Shown here one piece after another: positions 1 to 8,550 of a stretch of DNA of 64,000 nucleotides. The DNA comes from JBDHWG01 sp039810085. GTDB taxonomy: Bacteria > Chloroflexota > Anaerolineae > Epilineales > JAHCIE01. The stretch covers positions 1 to 64,000 of the forward strand of contig JBDHWG010000003.1 in the NCBI GenBank assembly GCA_039810085.1. The letters run 5' to 3'. The stretch's first letter is position 1, and each line of letters opens with the position of its first letter. Under the pieces are notes generated by a model that saw nothing but the letters and a program-made list of their open reading frames with translations, did no database searches and had not been told where the DNA came from. The position numbers were made by a program, and so were the translations under genes.

Positions 1-336
1 CCGTGCCGACCTCAAGCATAATCGCAACCCGTCTGGCTGTCCATCGCGCGGGCGGTCGCGCCAGCCATTTTCATACTTGCGGGTGACCCTAGGGTCATAT
101 AGACTCCGCTCGCAATGACACAACCGCCTGTCATTGCGAGGAGGACGATAGGACGACGAAGCAATCTCACGACGAGTGAAAAGTCACGTCATTCCCGGAC
201 TAGACCGTCTGTTGCAAGGGCGGGGATTGCTTCACTCCGCTCGCAATGACAAGAACGGCTGTCATTGCAATGACGGGTGACGAGCGTGTGGTTGGTCGAG
301 CGAGGCGGCGTAGCGCCGTAAAGAGGAGTAGAGCCT
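1..336. other. Non-coding left edge
   Basis: No convincing coding sequence precedes the transporter operon. The stretch is mainly repeat DNA: the end of one CATTGCGAG-type unit near 103-119, a complete unit at 130-250 and a further GTCATTGCAATGAC fragment near 260-273. GAGGAG at 322-327 is the ribosome binding site of the first permease. No clear sigma-70-type promoter was seen. Confidence 0.6.
130..250. repeat. CATTGCGAG-type inverted repeat, copy 1
   Basis: An approximately 121-nt element begins GTCATTGCGAGGAGGACGA and ends CTCGCAATGAC. The outer arms are inverted (GTCATTGCGAG / CTCGCAATGAC), the inner arms GAAGCAATC / GATTGCTTC are also inverted, and the middle is variable. A second copy of nearly the same length lies at 56857-56976. 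It resembles the non-autonomous palindromic elements common in intergenic DNA of many bacteria; no transposase is associated. Confidence 0.85.
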
Positions 337-1317
337 ATGTTCGCGTTTATTCTTCGACGTCTGCTCTGGATGATTCCGGTCCTCCTGTTCATCACCTTCA
401 TCACCTTTCTCCTGATGCACATGGCGCCGGGTGGGCCGTGGGATACCGACCCGTCGCGCCGCCAGTTGAGCGCCGCCCAGGTCAAGGCGATGAACGCGCG
501 CTTCGGCCTGGACAAGCCGGTGTTCTTCAACACGGAGGGCAACCCGGCTCAGCCCTGGACGTACCTCGACAGCCAGTTCTTCAACTACATCTGGAATGTG
601 GTGACGAAGTTCGACTTCGGCCCGTCCTACCGCCAACGTGGACGGGACGTCGGCGAGATTATGATGGCCGGCCTGCCTACTTCGTTCAAGCTAGGAGCCA
701 TAGCCTTCGCCTGGGCCACCATTGTGGGAGTCGCCCTCGGATTATTCGCCGCTCTCCGGCAAAACACCCTGGGTGACTATATTGCCCTGTTCCTCGCCAC
801 AGTCTTGCGCTCGATACCCAGCTTCGTCTTAGCCATCTTCCTGATTGTGATCTTTGCCGGTATGCTGCACATGGTCAAAATCATCCAGGAGGATTGGAGC
901 GGCATCCAGCCGTTCCTGTTGCCGGCCCTCGTCCTTGGGGCGCCGACGATGGCGTTTATTGCCCGCCTGACGCGCTCCTCGATGCTGGAGGTCGTGCGCC
1001 AGGACTATATCCGCACGGCGCGCGCCAAGGGCCTGAGCGAGAACACCGTCGTTCTCGGTCACATGCTCAAGAACGCCCTGATCCCGGTCATCACCATCCT
1101 CGGTCCAGCCTTTGCTGCCCTGGTGACCGGTTCGTTCATCATCGAGACCCTGTTCGGCATGCCCGGCATCGGCCAGCTTTTCGTCACGTCCATCAACTCA
1201 CGCGACTACTCGCTCATCATGGCGACGACCTTGTTCTACGCCTTCCTGGTCGCCATCGCCAACATGCTGGTGGATGTGACGTACGCGTTCATCGACCCGC
1301 GCATTCGGCTCAGCTAG
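337..1317 (+). CDS. Oligopeptide/dipeptide ABC transporter permease (OppB/DppB type)
   Basis: This is the inner-membrane permease of a peptide-type ABC importer, 326 residues, the usual length for OppB/DppB. The N-terminus has the family pattern: a first transmembrane helix (about residues 9-30), then the periplasmic MHMAPGGPW stretch, then five further hydrophobic segments. The EAA-type cytoplasmic loop that contacts the ATPase is visible as DYIRTARAKGLSE from residue 223. GAGGAG lies about 9 nt before the ATG. The second permease starts 10 nt after the stop, so the two are co-transcribed. No OppD/OppF ATPases are present in the operon, so they must be encoded elsewhere or shared. The substrate cannot be read from the sequence; peptide, nickel and sugar importers share this architecture. 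Confidence 0.93.
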   Translation: MFAFILRRLLWMIPVLLFITFITFLLMHMAPGGPWDTDPSRRQLSAAQVKAMNARFGLDKPVFFNTEGNPAQPWTYLDSQFFNYIWNVVTKFDFGPSYRQRGRDVGEIMMAGLPTSFKLGAIAFAWATIVGVALGLFAALRQNTLGDYIALFLATVLRSIPSFVLAIFLIVIFAGMLHMVKIIQEDWSGIQPFLLPALVLGAPTMAFIARLTRSSMLEVVRQDYIRTARAKGLSENTVVLGHMLKNALIPVITILGPAFAALVTGSFIIETLFGMPGIGQLFVTSINSRDYSLIMATTLFYAFLVAIANMLVDVTYAFIDPRIRLS

Positions 1318-1327
1318 GGGAGGGACT

Positions 1328-2341
1328 ATGGCTTCGACAGCGACAACGCAACCTCGTGGCGGAGCGCCTGGCGCTAGCACCTTGTCGGCGGAGGCGCAAG
1401 CAATTCTGACCCGGCCGCCGCGCAGCCTGTGGCACGATGCCTGGCTGCGTCTTCGGCGCAACAAGGCGGCGATGCTTTCCATCAGCATCATCGCTGCCCT
1501 GGCGCTCATCGCCATATTTGCCCCCTTGATCTCCCCCCATGCCCCCCTGGAACAGAACCCGAACAACGCCTATCGCCAGGCGGCCTGGATGAGTGCAGAC
1601 AACCCGGCGAGGACGGGTGACTGGCGCTGGCCTTTGGGCACTGACAGCCTCGGTCGCGACGTTCTCAGCCGCCTCATCTACGGTACGCGGGTGTCGCTCG
1701 CCGTCGGCGTGGTGCCGATGGCGATTGAAGTCATCCTGGGCATGACCATTGGTCTGATTGCTGGCTTCGCTGGCGGTCGAGCCGACAACTGGATCATGCG
1801 CGGCATCGACATCCTGATGGCCTTCCCCGACCTGCTGCTGTTCATCATCATGACGGCAGCGCTGCGCGAGACGGCCTTCGGCCAACTCCTCGGTGGTCTG
1901 ATCCTCTTATTCGTGGTGCTGTCTATCATAGGCTGGGGCGGCCTGGCGCGCCTCGTGCGCGGCCAGGTGCTCGGCCTCAAGGAGAAGGAGTTCATCGAGG
2001 CGTCGTACTCCGTCGGCGCGCCGCGCTGGCGCATTATGTTCCGCCACCTGATGCCCAACACTCTGTCGCCGGTCATCGTCTTCGCCGCGTTCGCCGTCCC
2101 GACGGCCATCATCGCCGAAGCGACGCTGGGCTACCTGGGCCTGGGCGTGCGGCCTGCCACGGACCCGACCTCGCCGTTCCCGACGAGCTGGGGCACGATG
2201 CTCTTGGACGGGCAGGTGTCGCTGAGCAGCCAGCCGTGGATGCTCCTCGCGCCCGCCATCGCCGTGTCCGTCACCCTACTCGCCTTCTCGTTCCTGGGCG
2301 ACGGCCTGCGCGACGCCCTCGACCCGCGCATGAAGCAGTAG
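1328..2341 (+). CDS. Oligopeptide/dipeptide ABC transporter permease (OppC/DppC type)
   Basis: This is the partner permease of the preceding gene, 337 residues. It has the OppC N-terminal region, with a transmembrane helix near residues 55-75, and the strongly conserved family motif GTDSLGRDVLSRLIYGTR that follows it. The EAA loop (KEFIEASYSVGAPRWR) sits near residue 220. An Ala/Thr-rich N-terminal tail of about 40 residues precedes the first helix. GGGGAGGG lies just before the ATG. The stop codon is part of a 26-bp perfect palindrome (2339-2364), so the repeat supplies the gene's termination codon. Confidence 0.93.
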   Translation: MASTATTQPRGGAPGASTLSAEAQAILTRPPRSLWHDAWLRLRRNKAAMLSISIIAALALIAIFAPLISPHAPLEQNPNNAYRQAAWMSADNPARTGDWRWPLGTDSLGRDVLSRLIYGTRVSLAVGVVPMAIEVILGMTIGLIAGFAGGRADNWIMRGIDILMAFPDLLLFIIMTAALRETAFGQLLGGLILLFVVLSIIGWGGLARLVRGQVLGLKEKEFIEASYSVGAPRWRIMFRHLMPNTLSPVIVFAAFAVPTAIIAEATLGYLGLGVRPATDPTSPFPTSWGTMLLDGQVSLSSQPWMLLAPAIAVSVTLLAFSFLGDGLRDALDPRMKQ

Positions 2342-2364
2342 AGACGCGCCATGGCGCGTCTCTA
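2339..2364. repeat. 26-bp perfect palindrome overlapping the oppC stop codon
   Basis: A perfect 26-bp palindrome centred on CGCCATGGCG with arms TAGAGACG / CGTCTCTA. Its first three bases are the TAG stop of the second permease. It has no U-tract, so it is more likely a dispersed REP-like sequence or an mRNA-stabilising hairpin than a terminator. Confidence 0.85.
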
Positions 2365-2402
2365 CCGATTTCAGGTAAGACGCATAGATGGTGTAAACTC
2401 TT

Positions 2403-2443
2403 AGACAGGGATGTGCGCCGCGCAACAGCCGCCGTCCCTGTCT
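2403..2443 (+). terminator. Possible terminator after the permease genes
   Basis: AGACAGGGA (2403-2411) pairs with TCCCTGTCT (2435-2443), a 9-bp stem with a long GC-rich loop followed by CGTTGTTTG. The loop is long and the U-tract broken, so termination would be weak; readthrough into the substrate-binding protein gene is plausible. Confidence 0.4.
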
Positions 2444-2494
2444 CGTTGTTTGTATAAGTGACTATTGGCAACGGATGAAATAACGGATAAACGG

Positions 2495-4393
2495 ATGAGG
2501 AAACTCAAGAACGTCATTTTACCCCTCTCCCTTGGGGAGAGGGCTGGAGTGAGAGTCCTGGCGCTCCTTCTGCTTCTCACCCTCGCGGCGTGCCAGGGCG
2601 CAAGTCAGTCGCAACCCCTTCCGCCAGCGGTTGCAACAGGTTCGAGCAGCGCGACAACCACAGGCGGCGGCCGTCCCCAGGTGACGGCGGTTCTGCCGGC
2701 AGCCGGCGCGGCTGCGCCGACCGCGGCCCCCTCGTCCACCCCGACGCCCGACCCGACGCAGGAAGCCGAAAACCGCATCGTGACCCTCGACTATCCCATG
2801 TCGGCCGACCCCGGCTCCCTGGACCCTGCCCTGGTTCTATCCGGGGACCGGCCGGGGCAGGACGCGGCGGGGGCGTTGTTCGCGCGGCTGACCCGCCTTG
2901 ATCCGACGACCGGCGAGGTCAAGCCGTGGCTGGCGAAGTCGTGGACGATTGACGGGCAGACGGTGCGCTTCACCCTGCGCGACGACGTGCCCTGGGTGCG
3001 CTACAACTCAACGACGCGGCAGGTCGAGCCTGTGAAAGACGCCGATGGCAAGCCGCGCATGGTTCAGGCGTCCGATGTGGTGTTCGCCGTGCAACGCGCC
3101 CTGAACCCGCAGACGACCGTGGACAACGCCTGGCTGCTGTACATCATCGACGGCGCCCGGGAGTACAATACGGGAGCCGCGCCGGACACCCAGAATCTCG
3201 GCGTGCGCGCCGTGGATCCGACCACCGTCGAGTTCAAGACGACGGCGCCCGCCGCCTATCTTCCCGCCCTGGCGTCTCTTTCACTGATGGCGCCCGTGCC
3301 GCAGTTCGCCGTCGAGCCTGCGCCGGACAAGTGGACGGATCCCGCGAACATCGTGACCAGCGGCCCCTTCGCCCTTGCCGATTGGACGCGCGGCAAGAGC
3401 CTGACCGTCGTCCGCAATTCGGCCTACCCCGACAAGGACAAGGTCGCCATCGAGCGCCTGCGCTTCCCCATCGTGAGCGACGGCGTCCAGGCGTATACCC
3501 TGTTCACCAACAACAACCTTGATAGCGTGCCTGTGCCCGACAGCGAGATGAAGAACGCCCAGGCGGATACGGGCGGGGGCCGCAAGGTCGCGCCGGTGCC
3601 AGAGGCGTGTACGACCTTCGTCGGCTTCACGACAGACAAGCTGCCGGTGGATCAGCCGGGCGTGCGAAAGGCGCTCGCCGCTGCGACAGACCGTAAGGCG
3701 CTAGCCGCCAAAGCGAGCAACTCTGAGATCGCCACAACCCGCCTCATCCCGCCGGGCGTTCTAGGCGCATCGGCGTCTGACACCGTCGGCATCCCCTATG
3801 ACCCGGTGGCTGCAAAGCGCTACCTAGCAGACGCAGGCTTTCCCGACGGCAAGGGCTTCCCGACTCTGACCTACGCCTACAACACCTGCGACTCGCCCGC
3901 GTGCCAGGCCAACAAGGCCATCGCCGAGGCGTTGCGCGACATGTGGCAATCCACCCTAGGCATCCAGGTGAAGTTGGAGAGCCTGGAGTGGCCGCAGTAC
4001 CTCCAGCTCATCAGCCAGCGCACGCCCGTCGATCAAATGCCCCACGCCTGGCGGCTCGCCTGGTGCCAGGACTACCCCGACCCGGCCAACTGGCTGTATG
4101 ACCCGTTCTATGTCAACTCATCCAGCAGTTACAGCCGCTCGCTACCCGGCCGCTTCGACGAGTTGGTGACGCAGGCGGCTGGCCTGGGCGACCGCGCCCA
4201 ACGCACGGACCTCTATCGCCAGGCCGAGGGGCTGCTGCTCACTGACGAGGCGCGCATCATTCCCCTCTACAGCAGCGCCACGCCTTGGGCGACGCAGCCC
4301 TGGCTCAAGCGCACGTTTGCGCCAACGGGCGGGCAGTACTTCGACGACTGGCAGCTTGACTGGGCCGCGAAACGCAAAGCGTTAGGGCGCTAG
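2495..4393 (+). CDS. Peptide ABC transporter substrate-binding lipoprotein (SBP family 5)
   Basis: This is the extracytoplasmic binding protein of the upstream permeases. The start is the ATG at 2495; an in-frame TTG at 2465 is also possible. A hydrophobic signal ends in the lipobox LTLAAC with the lipid-modified Cys at residue 33. A Thr/Pro/Ala-rich linker follows to about residue 90, then the OppA-like domain, with SADPGSLDPAL near its start, FTLRDDVPW, the ASDVVFAVQRALNPQTT segment, and DMPHAWRLAWCQDYPDP near the C-terminus. Unusually, the n-region of the signal peptide contains LPLSLGERAGVRV, which is the translation of a dispersed repeat (2522-2556). The gene lies about 150 nt after the permeases. 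Confidence 0.92.
   Translation: MRKLKNVILPLSLGERAGVRVLALLLLLTLAACQGASQSQPLPPAVATGSSSATTTGGGRPQVTAVLPAAGAAAPTAAPSSTPTPDPTQEAENRIVTLDYPMSADPGSLDPALVLSGDRPGQDAAGALFARLTRLDPTTGEVKPWLAKSWTIDGQTVRFTLRDDVPWVRYNSTTRQVEPVKDADGKPRMVQASDVVFAVQRALNPQTTVDNAWLLYIIDGAREYNTGAAPDTQNLGVRAVDPTTVEFKTTAPAAYLPALASLSLMAPVPQFAVEPAPDKWTDPANIVTSGPFALADWTRGKSLTVVRNSAYPDKDKVAIERLRFPIVSDGVQAYTLFTNNNLDSVPVPDSEMKNAQADTGGGRKVAPVPEACTTFVGFTTDKLPVDQPGVRKALAAATDRKALAAKASNSEIATTRLIPPGVLGASASDTVGIPYDPVAAKRYLADAGFPDGKGFPTLTYAYNTCDSPACQANKAIAEALRDMWQSTLGIQVKLESLEWPQYLQLISQRTPVDQMPHAWRLAWCQDYPDPANWLYDPFYVNSSSSYSRSLPGRFDELVTQAAGLGDRAQRTDLYRQAEGLLLTDEARIIPLYSSATPWATQPWLKRTFAPTGGQYFDDWQLDWAAKRKALGR
2522..2556. repeat. CTCTCCCTTGGGGAGAG-type repeat inside a signal peptide coding region
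   Basis: CTCTCCCTTGGGGAGAG is a near-perfect palindrome, followed by GGCTGGAGTGAGAG. The same family occurs in tandem inverted form at about 61503-61603. Here it is read in frame as part of the lipoprotein signal sequence. Confidence 0.75.
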
Positions 4394-4430
4394 ACACTCT
4401 GGACGACAACACCGATGGGAGAGCAAGATC

Positions 4431-5597
4431 GTGCGTGATGCAGGAAGAGCAGTGCTGAGTGGCATAGGCGGTGTGTTTATCGTCGTGAGCGGCTTGTTCG
4501 CCGTGCTGTGGCTGGTTGCCCCCTTGGTGAACCGCGACCCGACTCTAATCCTGCCAACATTCTTCGCCGGGTTCGCCGCGCTCGGCTTGATCTACGGCGT
4601 CATCATGGTCACCCATGCGATGGTGCGCCGCCAGATGTCCAACCTGTGGCCGTCCACGGCGCTGCTGATCTTCATCTGGCTGATCGCTCTCGGCCTCGCC
4701 TCGGCCGCGTTCCTCGCTCCGCGCCTGTTGCAGGATTGGCTCTTCCCGCCCATGTATGTTCTGGGCGTCGCCCTGCCCATCGCCGCCATTCTGTCGTTCG
4801 CCGTGCGCCGCACAAGTGTCACCGGCGGCTACAGCCTGCTGCAAGTCGTTTACGGCGGCGTTGTCGCAACCCTGCTCGCGTTTGTTATTGAGATGATGCT
4901 GGTCATCGTCGTCATCGTCATTGGCTTCCTCATCGCGTCCGTGTCGCCGAACTGGCTCGGGCTAGACTCCCTCGCCCCCGCGCTGCAATCGAACGACCCC
5001 GGCGCCCTGGCTGAGGTGCTGCGCAACCCCATCATCCTTACCCTTGCCTTCCTGGGTCTCGGCGTCGCCGGGCCAATCATCGAGGAGGCCGCCAAGGCGG
5101 GCAGCATGATCTTTTGGTCGCGCTGGGAGCCGACACGCAACCGCGCCCTTGTCTGGGGCCTGGCGTCTGGCCTCGGCTTTGCCTTGACAGAGGGGATGCT
5201 CAACTCGCTGCTGTCTATCGGCGCGGACCCAGCCGGTGTCGTGCTCTTCGTCCGCGCGGGCGCTTCGTTGATGCACGGCATGACCACGGCCATCGTGGGC
5301 CTCGGCTGGTGGCGCAGTTATACCACGCGCCGCCCCTGGCCTGCGCTGGGCGCCTACGTCCTCGCCGTCGCCATTCACGGCTTCTGGAACGCGGTGGTCC
5401 TGGGGCGCGCGGCTATCGGCCCGGCGTCGACAGCCACCGGGGCTGATACCGGCCCCGCCCTGCCCACAATCACCTCGGACCTGCTCGCCGCGGCCAGTGT
5501 TGCCCTCGTCATTGTGATGGCCTTCGGCCTGGCCCGTCTCACGCGCCGACCCCAGTGGGCGACGTCCGGAAGCGAAAGCGCCGCCGACGTAAGGTAA
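4431..5597 (+). CDS. PrsW-type intramembrane protease
   Basis: A polytopic membrane protein of 388 residues (about nine hydrophobic segments) with the signature of the PrsW/CAAX-like glutamic protease superfamily. The conserved elements are the pair E218-E219 with K222 in IIEEAAKAG, E254 in FALTEG, H282 in LMHGMT, and H316 with N320 in HGFWN. Family members perform site-1 cleavage of anti-sigma factors or act in CAAX-type processing; the substrate here is unknown, and no anti-sigma factor is adjacent. The start codon is GTG with GAGAGCAAG upstream. It lies 37 nt after the transporter lipoprotein gene and 22 nt before a hydrolase, probably in one transcript. Confidence 0.82.
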   Translation: MRDAGRAVLSGIGGVFIVVSGLFAVLWLVAPLVNRDPTLILPTFFAGFAALGLIYGVIMVTHAMVRRQMSNLWPSTALLIFIWLIALGLASAAFLAPRLLQDWLFPPMYVLGVALPIAAILSFAVRRTSVTGGYSLLQVVYGGVVATLLAFVIEMMLVIVVIVIGFLIASVSPNWLGLDSLAPALQSNDPGALAEVLRNPIILTLAFLGLGVAGPIIEEAAKAGSMIFWSRWEPTRNRALVWGLASGLGFALTEGMLNSLLSIGADPAGVVLFVRAGASLMHGMTTAIVGLGWWRSYTTRRPWPALGAYVLAVAIHGFWNAVVLGRAAIGPASTATGADTGPALPTITSDLLAAASVALVIVMAFGLARLTRRPQWATSGSESAADVR

Positions 5598-5619
5598 CCT
5601 CTATCAAGACCTTATCCTA

Positions 5620-6531
5620 ATGCTTCTCATTGTAGCAGGTCTACTGCTGCTCATCCTCCTGGCCGTCGCCCTGGTCGTGTCGTATGGCGTTGACCAGGTC
5701 ACGCGCCGTCCGCCGCCCGACCCGCCCGCGACCCCCGCCGAGTTCGGGCTTCCCTTCGAGGATGTCACCTTCACCAGCCGCGACAATGTAACGCTGCGCG
5801 GCTACTGGATGCCGCCGCGTGATGCGGCGCAGGATGCGGCGATTGTGATTTGTCCGGGCCGCGAGGGGAGCCTCGACTCCGACCTGGGCTATGCGTCCCC
5901 GCTGTGGGCGGCGGGCTACGGCGTCTTCATCTTCGACTGGCGCGCCCACGGCCGCAGCGAGGGGCAGGCCATTACTCTGGGCGTCCGCGAGCGCGGCGAC
6001 CTCCTCGCGGCGGTAGACTGGCTCGCCGCCCACGGCATCACCCACATCGGGACGCTTGGCCTGAGCATGGGCGCGGCGACGGCCATCAGCGCGGCCGCCG
6101 AGGATGGGCGCATCATGGCTGTCGTCGCCGACAGCGCCTTCGCTGAGGCGAAGACCGTCATCCTGGGCGGCCTGCGCGAGCGATATCTGCGAAACCGTCT
6201 AGCTCGGCCACTAGCATGGCTCGTGCTGCAAGGGATTGGCTGGCAGGCGGGAGGGTCGATAGCGCGGGCGGACCCGCTCCGAAATATCGGGCGCGTTGCC
6301 CCGCGCGCGATTCTCCTCATCCACGGCGCGCGTGACCCGTATGTGCCCATGGACAGCATTCGCCGCCTCTACAGAGCGGCCGGCGGCCCCAAGGAATTGT
6401 GGGTCGTGCCAGAGGCAAGCCACCGCGAGGCGGCGACGCTGCGGCCTCACGAGTATTGGACGCGAGTACTGGCCTTTTTCGCCGAGTGGCTGTCCCTTGA
6501 GACGCAGAAAGCGCCGCGTGAGAGCGTCTGA
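5620..6531 (+). CDS. Membrane-anchored alpha/beta hydrolase
   Basis: A 303-residue protein with an N-terminal hydrophobic anchor (about residues 1-20) followed by a serine hydrolase fold. The catalytic triad can be assigned: nucleophile S149 in GLSMGA, acid D239 in HGARDPYVP and H268 in EASHREA. The oxyanion region is near ICPGREGS, and HGRSEGQ is typical of this family (often annotated dienelactone hydrolase-like or prolyl oligopeptidase-like). Substrate unknown. The anchor places the active site outside the cytoplasm or at the membrane face. The gene is closely followed by a second hydrolase. Confidence 0.85.
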   Translation: MLLIVAGLLLLILLAVALVVSYGVDQVTRRPPPDPPATPAEFGLPFEDVTFTSRDNVTLRGYWMPPRDAAQDAAIVICPGREGSLDSDLGYASPLWAAGYGVFIFDWRAHGRSEGQAITLGVRERGDLLAAVDWLAAHGITHIGTLGLSMGAATAISAAAEDGRIMAVVADSAFAEAKTVILGGLRERYLRNRLARPLAWLVLQGIGWQAGGSIARADPLRNIGRVAPRAILLIHGARDPYVPMDSIRRLYRAAGGPKELWVVPEASHREAATLRPHEYWTRVLAFFAEWLSLETQKAPRESV

Positions 6532-6549
6532 GATGTGGAGGATTGTGCT

Positions 6550-7377
6550 GTGATCGACCGCGACTCGTTTGTGCTGGACGGTGGGCCGGTGGGCGTGCTG
6601 CTTATCCACGGCTTTACCGGCGACCCGTGGGAAGTGCGCGGCCTGGGCGACGCCTTGCACGCCAAAGGCTACACCGTCTACGCGCCCCTGCTGCCGGGTC
6701 ACGGCGCGAAGCCGGAGGCGCTGGAGGGCGTGACGTGGCCGCAGTGGCTCGCCGCCGCGCTCCACGCCTACGACTACCTCGCCGGCCGCTGCGAGCGCGT
6801 CTACATCGGCGGCTTTAGCATGGGTGGCGCGCTGGCGATTCTCGTCACCCAGGAACGACAGCCCACAGCGCTCGTGCTGATGTCCACGCCCATGGGCATG
6901 GGAAGCTGGCTCCTGTCACTCCTTCCCCTCGCCAAGACTATCTTCCCCTGGTGGTATCCGATGATGGCCGCCGACCTGAACGACCCCCAGCTCCGCCAGC
7001 GCCTCGGCATCGTCCTGCCGGGCATCGACCTGGAGGATCCGGTGGCGCGCAAAGGCATGGTGCGCGAGATGCGCATGCCGACGGCAGCCATGGATGAGCT
7101 GTTCAAGGTCCTCAAGCGCGCCCGCGACCACACGCCCTACGTCATGGTTCCCACCCTGGTGATGCAGGGGCTACAGGATCGCGTCGTCCCGCCGCGCGAC
7201 GCCAACGTTCTGTATGGCTTACTGGGCAGCCCAGACAAACGCCTGCTGACGTTCGAGCGCTCCGGCCACATCCTCGTCAACGACGTTGAGCGCGAAGCCG
7301 TCTGGGACGCCTTCGCCAACTTCCTAGGCGAGAAAGAAGGTGAAAGGAACGCAGAGACGCAGAGACGCAGAGAATAA
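6550..7377 (+). CDS. Alpha/beta hydrolase, carboxylesterase/monoacylglycerol lipase-like
   Basis: A soluble hydrolase, 275 residues from the GTG at 6550; this start is preferred over the in-frame GTG at 6535 because TGGAGGA lies correctly spaced ahead of it. The fold is of the Est30/monoglyceride-lipase type: LLIHGFTGDPWE oxyanion segment, nucleophile S90 in GFSMGGA, D210 in LQDRVVPP and H240 in RSGHILVND. The last 10 or so residues (ERNAETQRRRE) are encoded by a dispersed hairpin repeat that begins inside the gene, so the tail is probably an accretion rather than part of the fold. The product is likely a short-chain esterase; substrate unproven. Confidence 0.87.
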   Translation: MIDRDSFVLDGGPVGVLLIHGFTGDPWEVRGLGDALHAKGYTVYAPLLPGHGAKPEALEGVTWPQWLAAALHAYDYLAGRCERVYIGGFSMGGALAILVTQERQPTALVLMSTPMGMGSWLLSLLPLAKTIFPWWYPMMAADLNDPQLRQRLGIVLPGIDLEDPVARKGMVREMRMPTAAMDELFKVLKRARDHTPYVMVPTLVMQGLQDRVVPPRDANVLYGLLGSPDKRLLTFERSGHILVNDVEREAVWDAFANFLGEKEGERNAETQRRRE

Positions 7378-7422
7378 GACCAGAAGTCTTTTTCTTCCTT
7401 CGCGCCTCTGCGCCTCTGCGTT
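7348..7422. repeat. GCAGAG-type hairpin repeat, copy 1 (overlaps hydrolase 3' end)
   Basis: The left arm is an iteration of ACGCAGAG units and the right arm the inverse (GCGCCTCTGCGCCTCTGCGTT), separated by about 30 nt. Related elements with the same arm-loop-arm design lie at 24911-24970, 46595-46666 and 59929-60005. Here the left arm encodes the last residues of the upstream hydrolase. Confidence 0.8.
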
Positions 7423-7441
7423 GCCAATCTAATTTGGGCAA

Positions 7442-7470
7442 TTGACAGATGTTGCTGCGCTGCCTATACT
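7442..7470 (+). promoter_or_regulatory. Sigma-70-type promoter of the dehydrogenase pair
   Basis: TTGACA (7442-7447), a 17-bp spacer and TATACT (7465-7470) form a near-consensus promoter. The transcript would start near 7477, and AGGAGG lies just before the GTG at 7501. Confidence 0.88.
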
Positions 7471-7500
7471 GCCGGTAAATGACCGCGAACAGGAGGCAGT

Positions 7501-8550
7501 GTGAGCAGCGACACAATGCAGGCGTTAGTTTTCACGGATATTCGAAAGATGGAATTGCAGAACGTCGCCCGGCCGCAGATAAGCGCGCCGGACGACGTTT
7601 TGATTCGGGTGCGCGCCGTGGGCGTGTGCGGCTCGGACCTGCACGGCTACACCGGCCAGACCGGGCGGCGCATCCCACCGATGATCATGGGCCACGAGGC
7701 ATCCGGCGTGGTCGAGGAGGTCGGCCCGGCGGTGACGAACGTCAAGCCGGGCGACCGTGTGGCGGTCCTGCCCGTCGTCTTCTGCGGGCAGTGCGCGCCG
7801 TGCAAGGAGGGCAAGGCCAGCCTGTGTACCAACCGCCGCCTGCTCGGCGTGGGCAAGGGCCTGGGCGCATACGCCGAGTGGCTCGTCTGGTCAGCGCGCA
7901 GCACGTACCGCATCCCGGACAACGTCAGCTTCGAGCAAGCCGCCTTCGCCGAGCCGATGGGTGTGTGCCTGCACGCCCTGCGCCTGGCCAACATCAAGCC
8001 CTACGACAACGTGGCGCTCGTCGGCAGCGGCCCCATCGGCCTGCTGACCCTCGCCATCCTGCGCACCCTCGGCCCGCGCCACATCTTCGTCTCCGACGTC
8101 AGCGACGACCGGCTCGCCGTAGCGCGCAGCCTCGGCGCTAACGTCACCATCAACCCGTCCCGCGAGGACGCCCGCGCCGTCGTGGATGCGCACACCGACG
8201 GCCTAGGCGCCGACGTGAGCATCGAAGCAGTGGGCGTGAGCGTCACGGCCCAGGCCGCCATCGACCTGACCAAGAACGGCGGCACGGTCGTGTGGATCGG
8301 CAACAACCAGAAGCGCATCGAGATCGACATGCAGTCGGTCGTCACGCGCGAGCTACGCGTGCAAGGCTCCTACGCCATGAACGACGTGGACTTTACCCGC
8401 GCCCTTGCGATGATCGCCGATGGCGCCGTGGACGTGCAGCCGCTCATCTCGCGCCGCGCCGAGTTGGCCGAAGGCGAAAACCTCTTCGACGAGCTGCTCC
8501 AGGACCAGAGCGTCATCAAGTGCGTGTTCACGATGAAGGGGAGCGAATGA
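7501..8550 (+). CDS. Zinc-dependent medium-chain alcohol/polyol dehydrogenase
   Basis: An MDR-superfamily NAD(P)-dependent dehydrogenase of 349 residues. Catalytic zinc ligands are C43 (VCGSD) and H65 (GHEASG). The structural zinc lobe is intact with C95, C98, C101 and C109 (CGQCAPC and SLC). The Rossmann motif GSGPIG is near residues 178-183. The closest named relatives by pattern are sorbitol or galactitol-1-phosphate dehydrogenases; the substrate cannot be fixed. The GTG start has AGGAGG upstream; an in-frame ATG five codons later is an alternative. The stop overlaps the start of the following short-chain dehydrogenase, so the two are translationally coupled and probably act in one polyol or sugar oxidation pathway. 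Confidence 0.9.
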   Translation: MSSDTMQALVFTDIRKMELQNVARPQISAPDDVLIRVRAVGVCGSDLHGYTGQTGRRIPPMIMGHEASGVVEEVGPAVTNVKPGDRVAVLPVVFCGQCAPCKEGKASLCTNRRLLGVGKGLGAYAEWLVWSARSTYRIPDNVSFEQAAFAEPMGVCLHALRLANIKPYDNVALVGSGPIGLLTLAILRTLGPRHIFVSDVSDDRLAVARSLGANVTINPSREDARAVVDAHTDGLGADVSIEAVGVSVTAQAAIDLTKNGGTVVWIGNNQKRIEIDMQSVVTRELRVQGSYAMNDVDFTRALAMIADGAVDVQPLISRRAELAEGENLFDELLQDQSVIKCVFTMKGSE

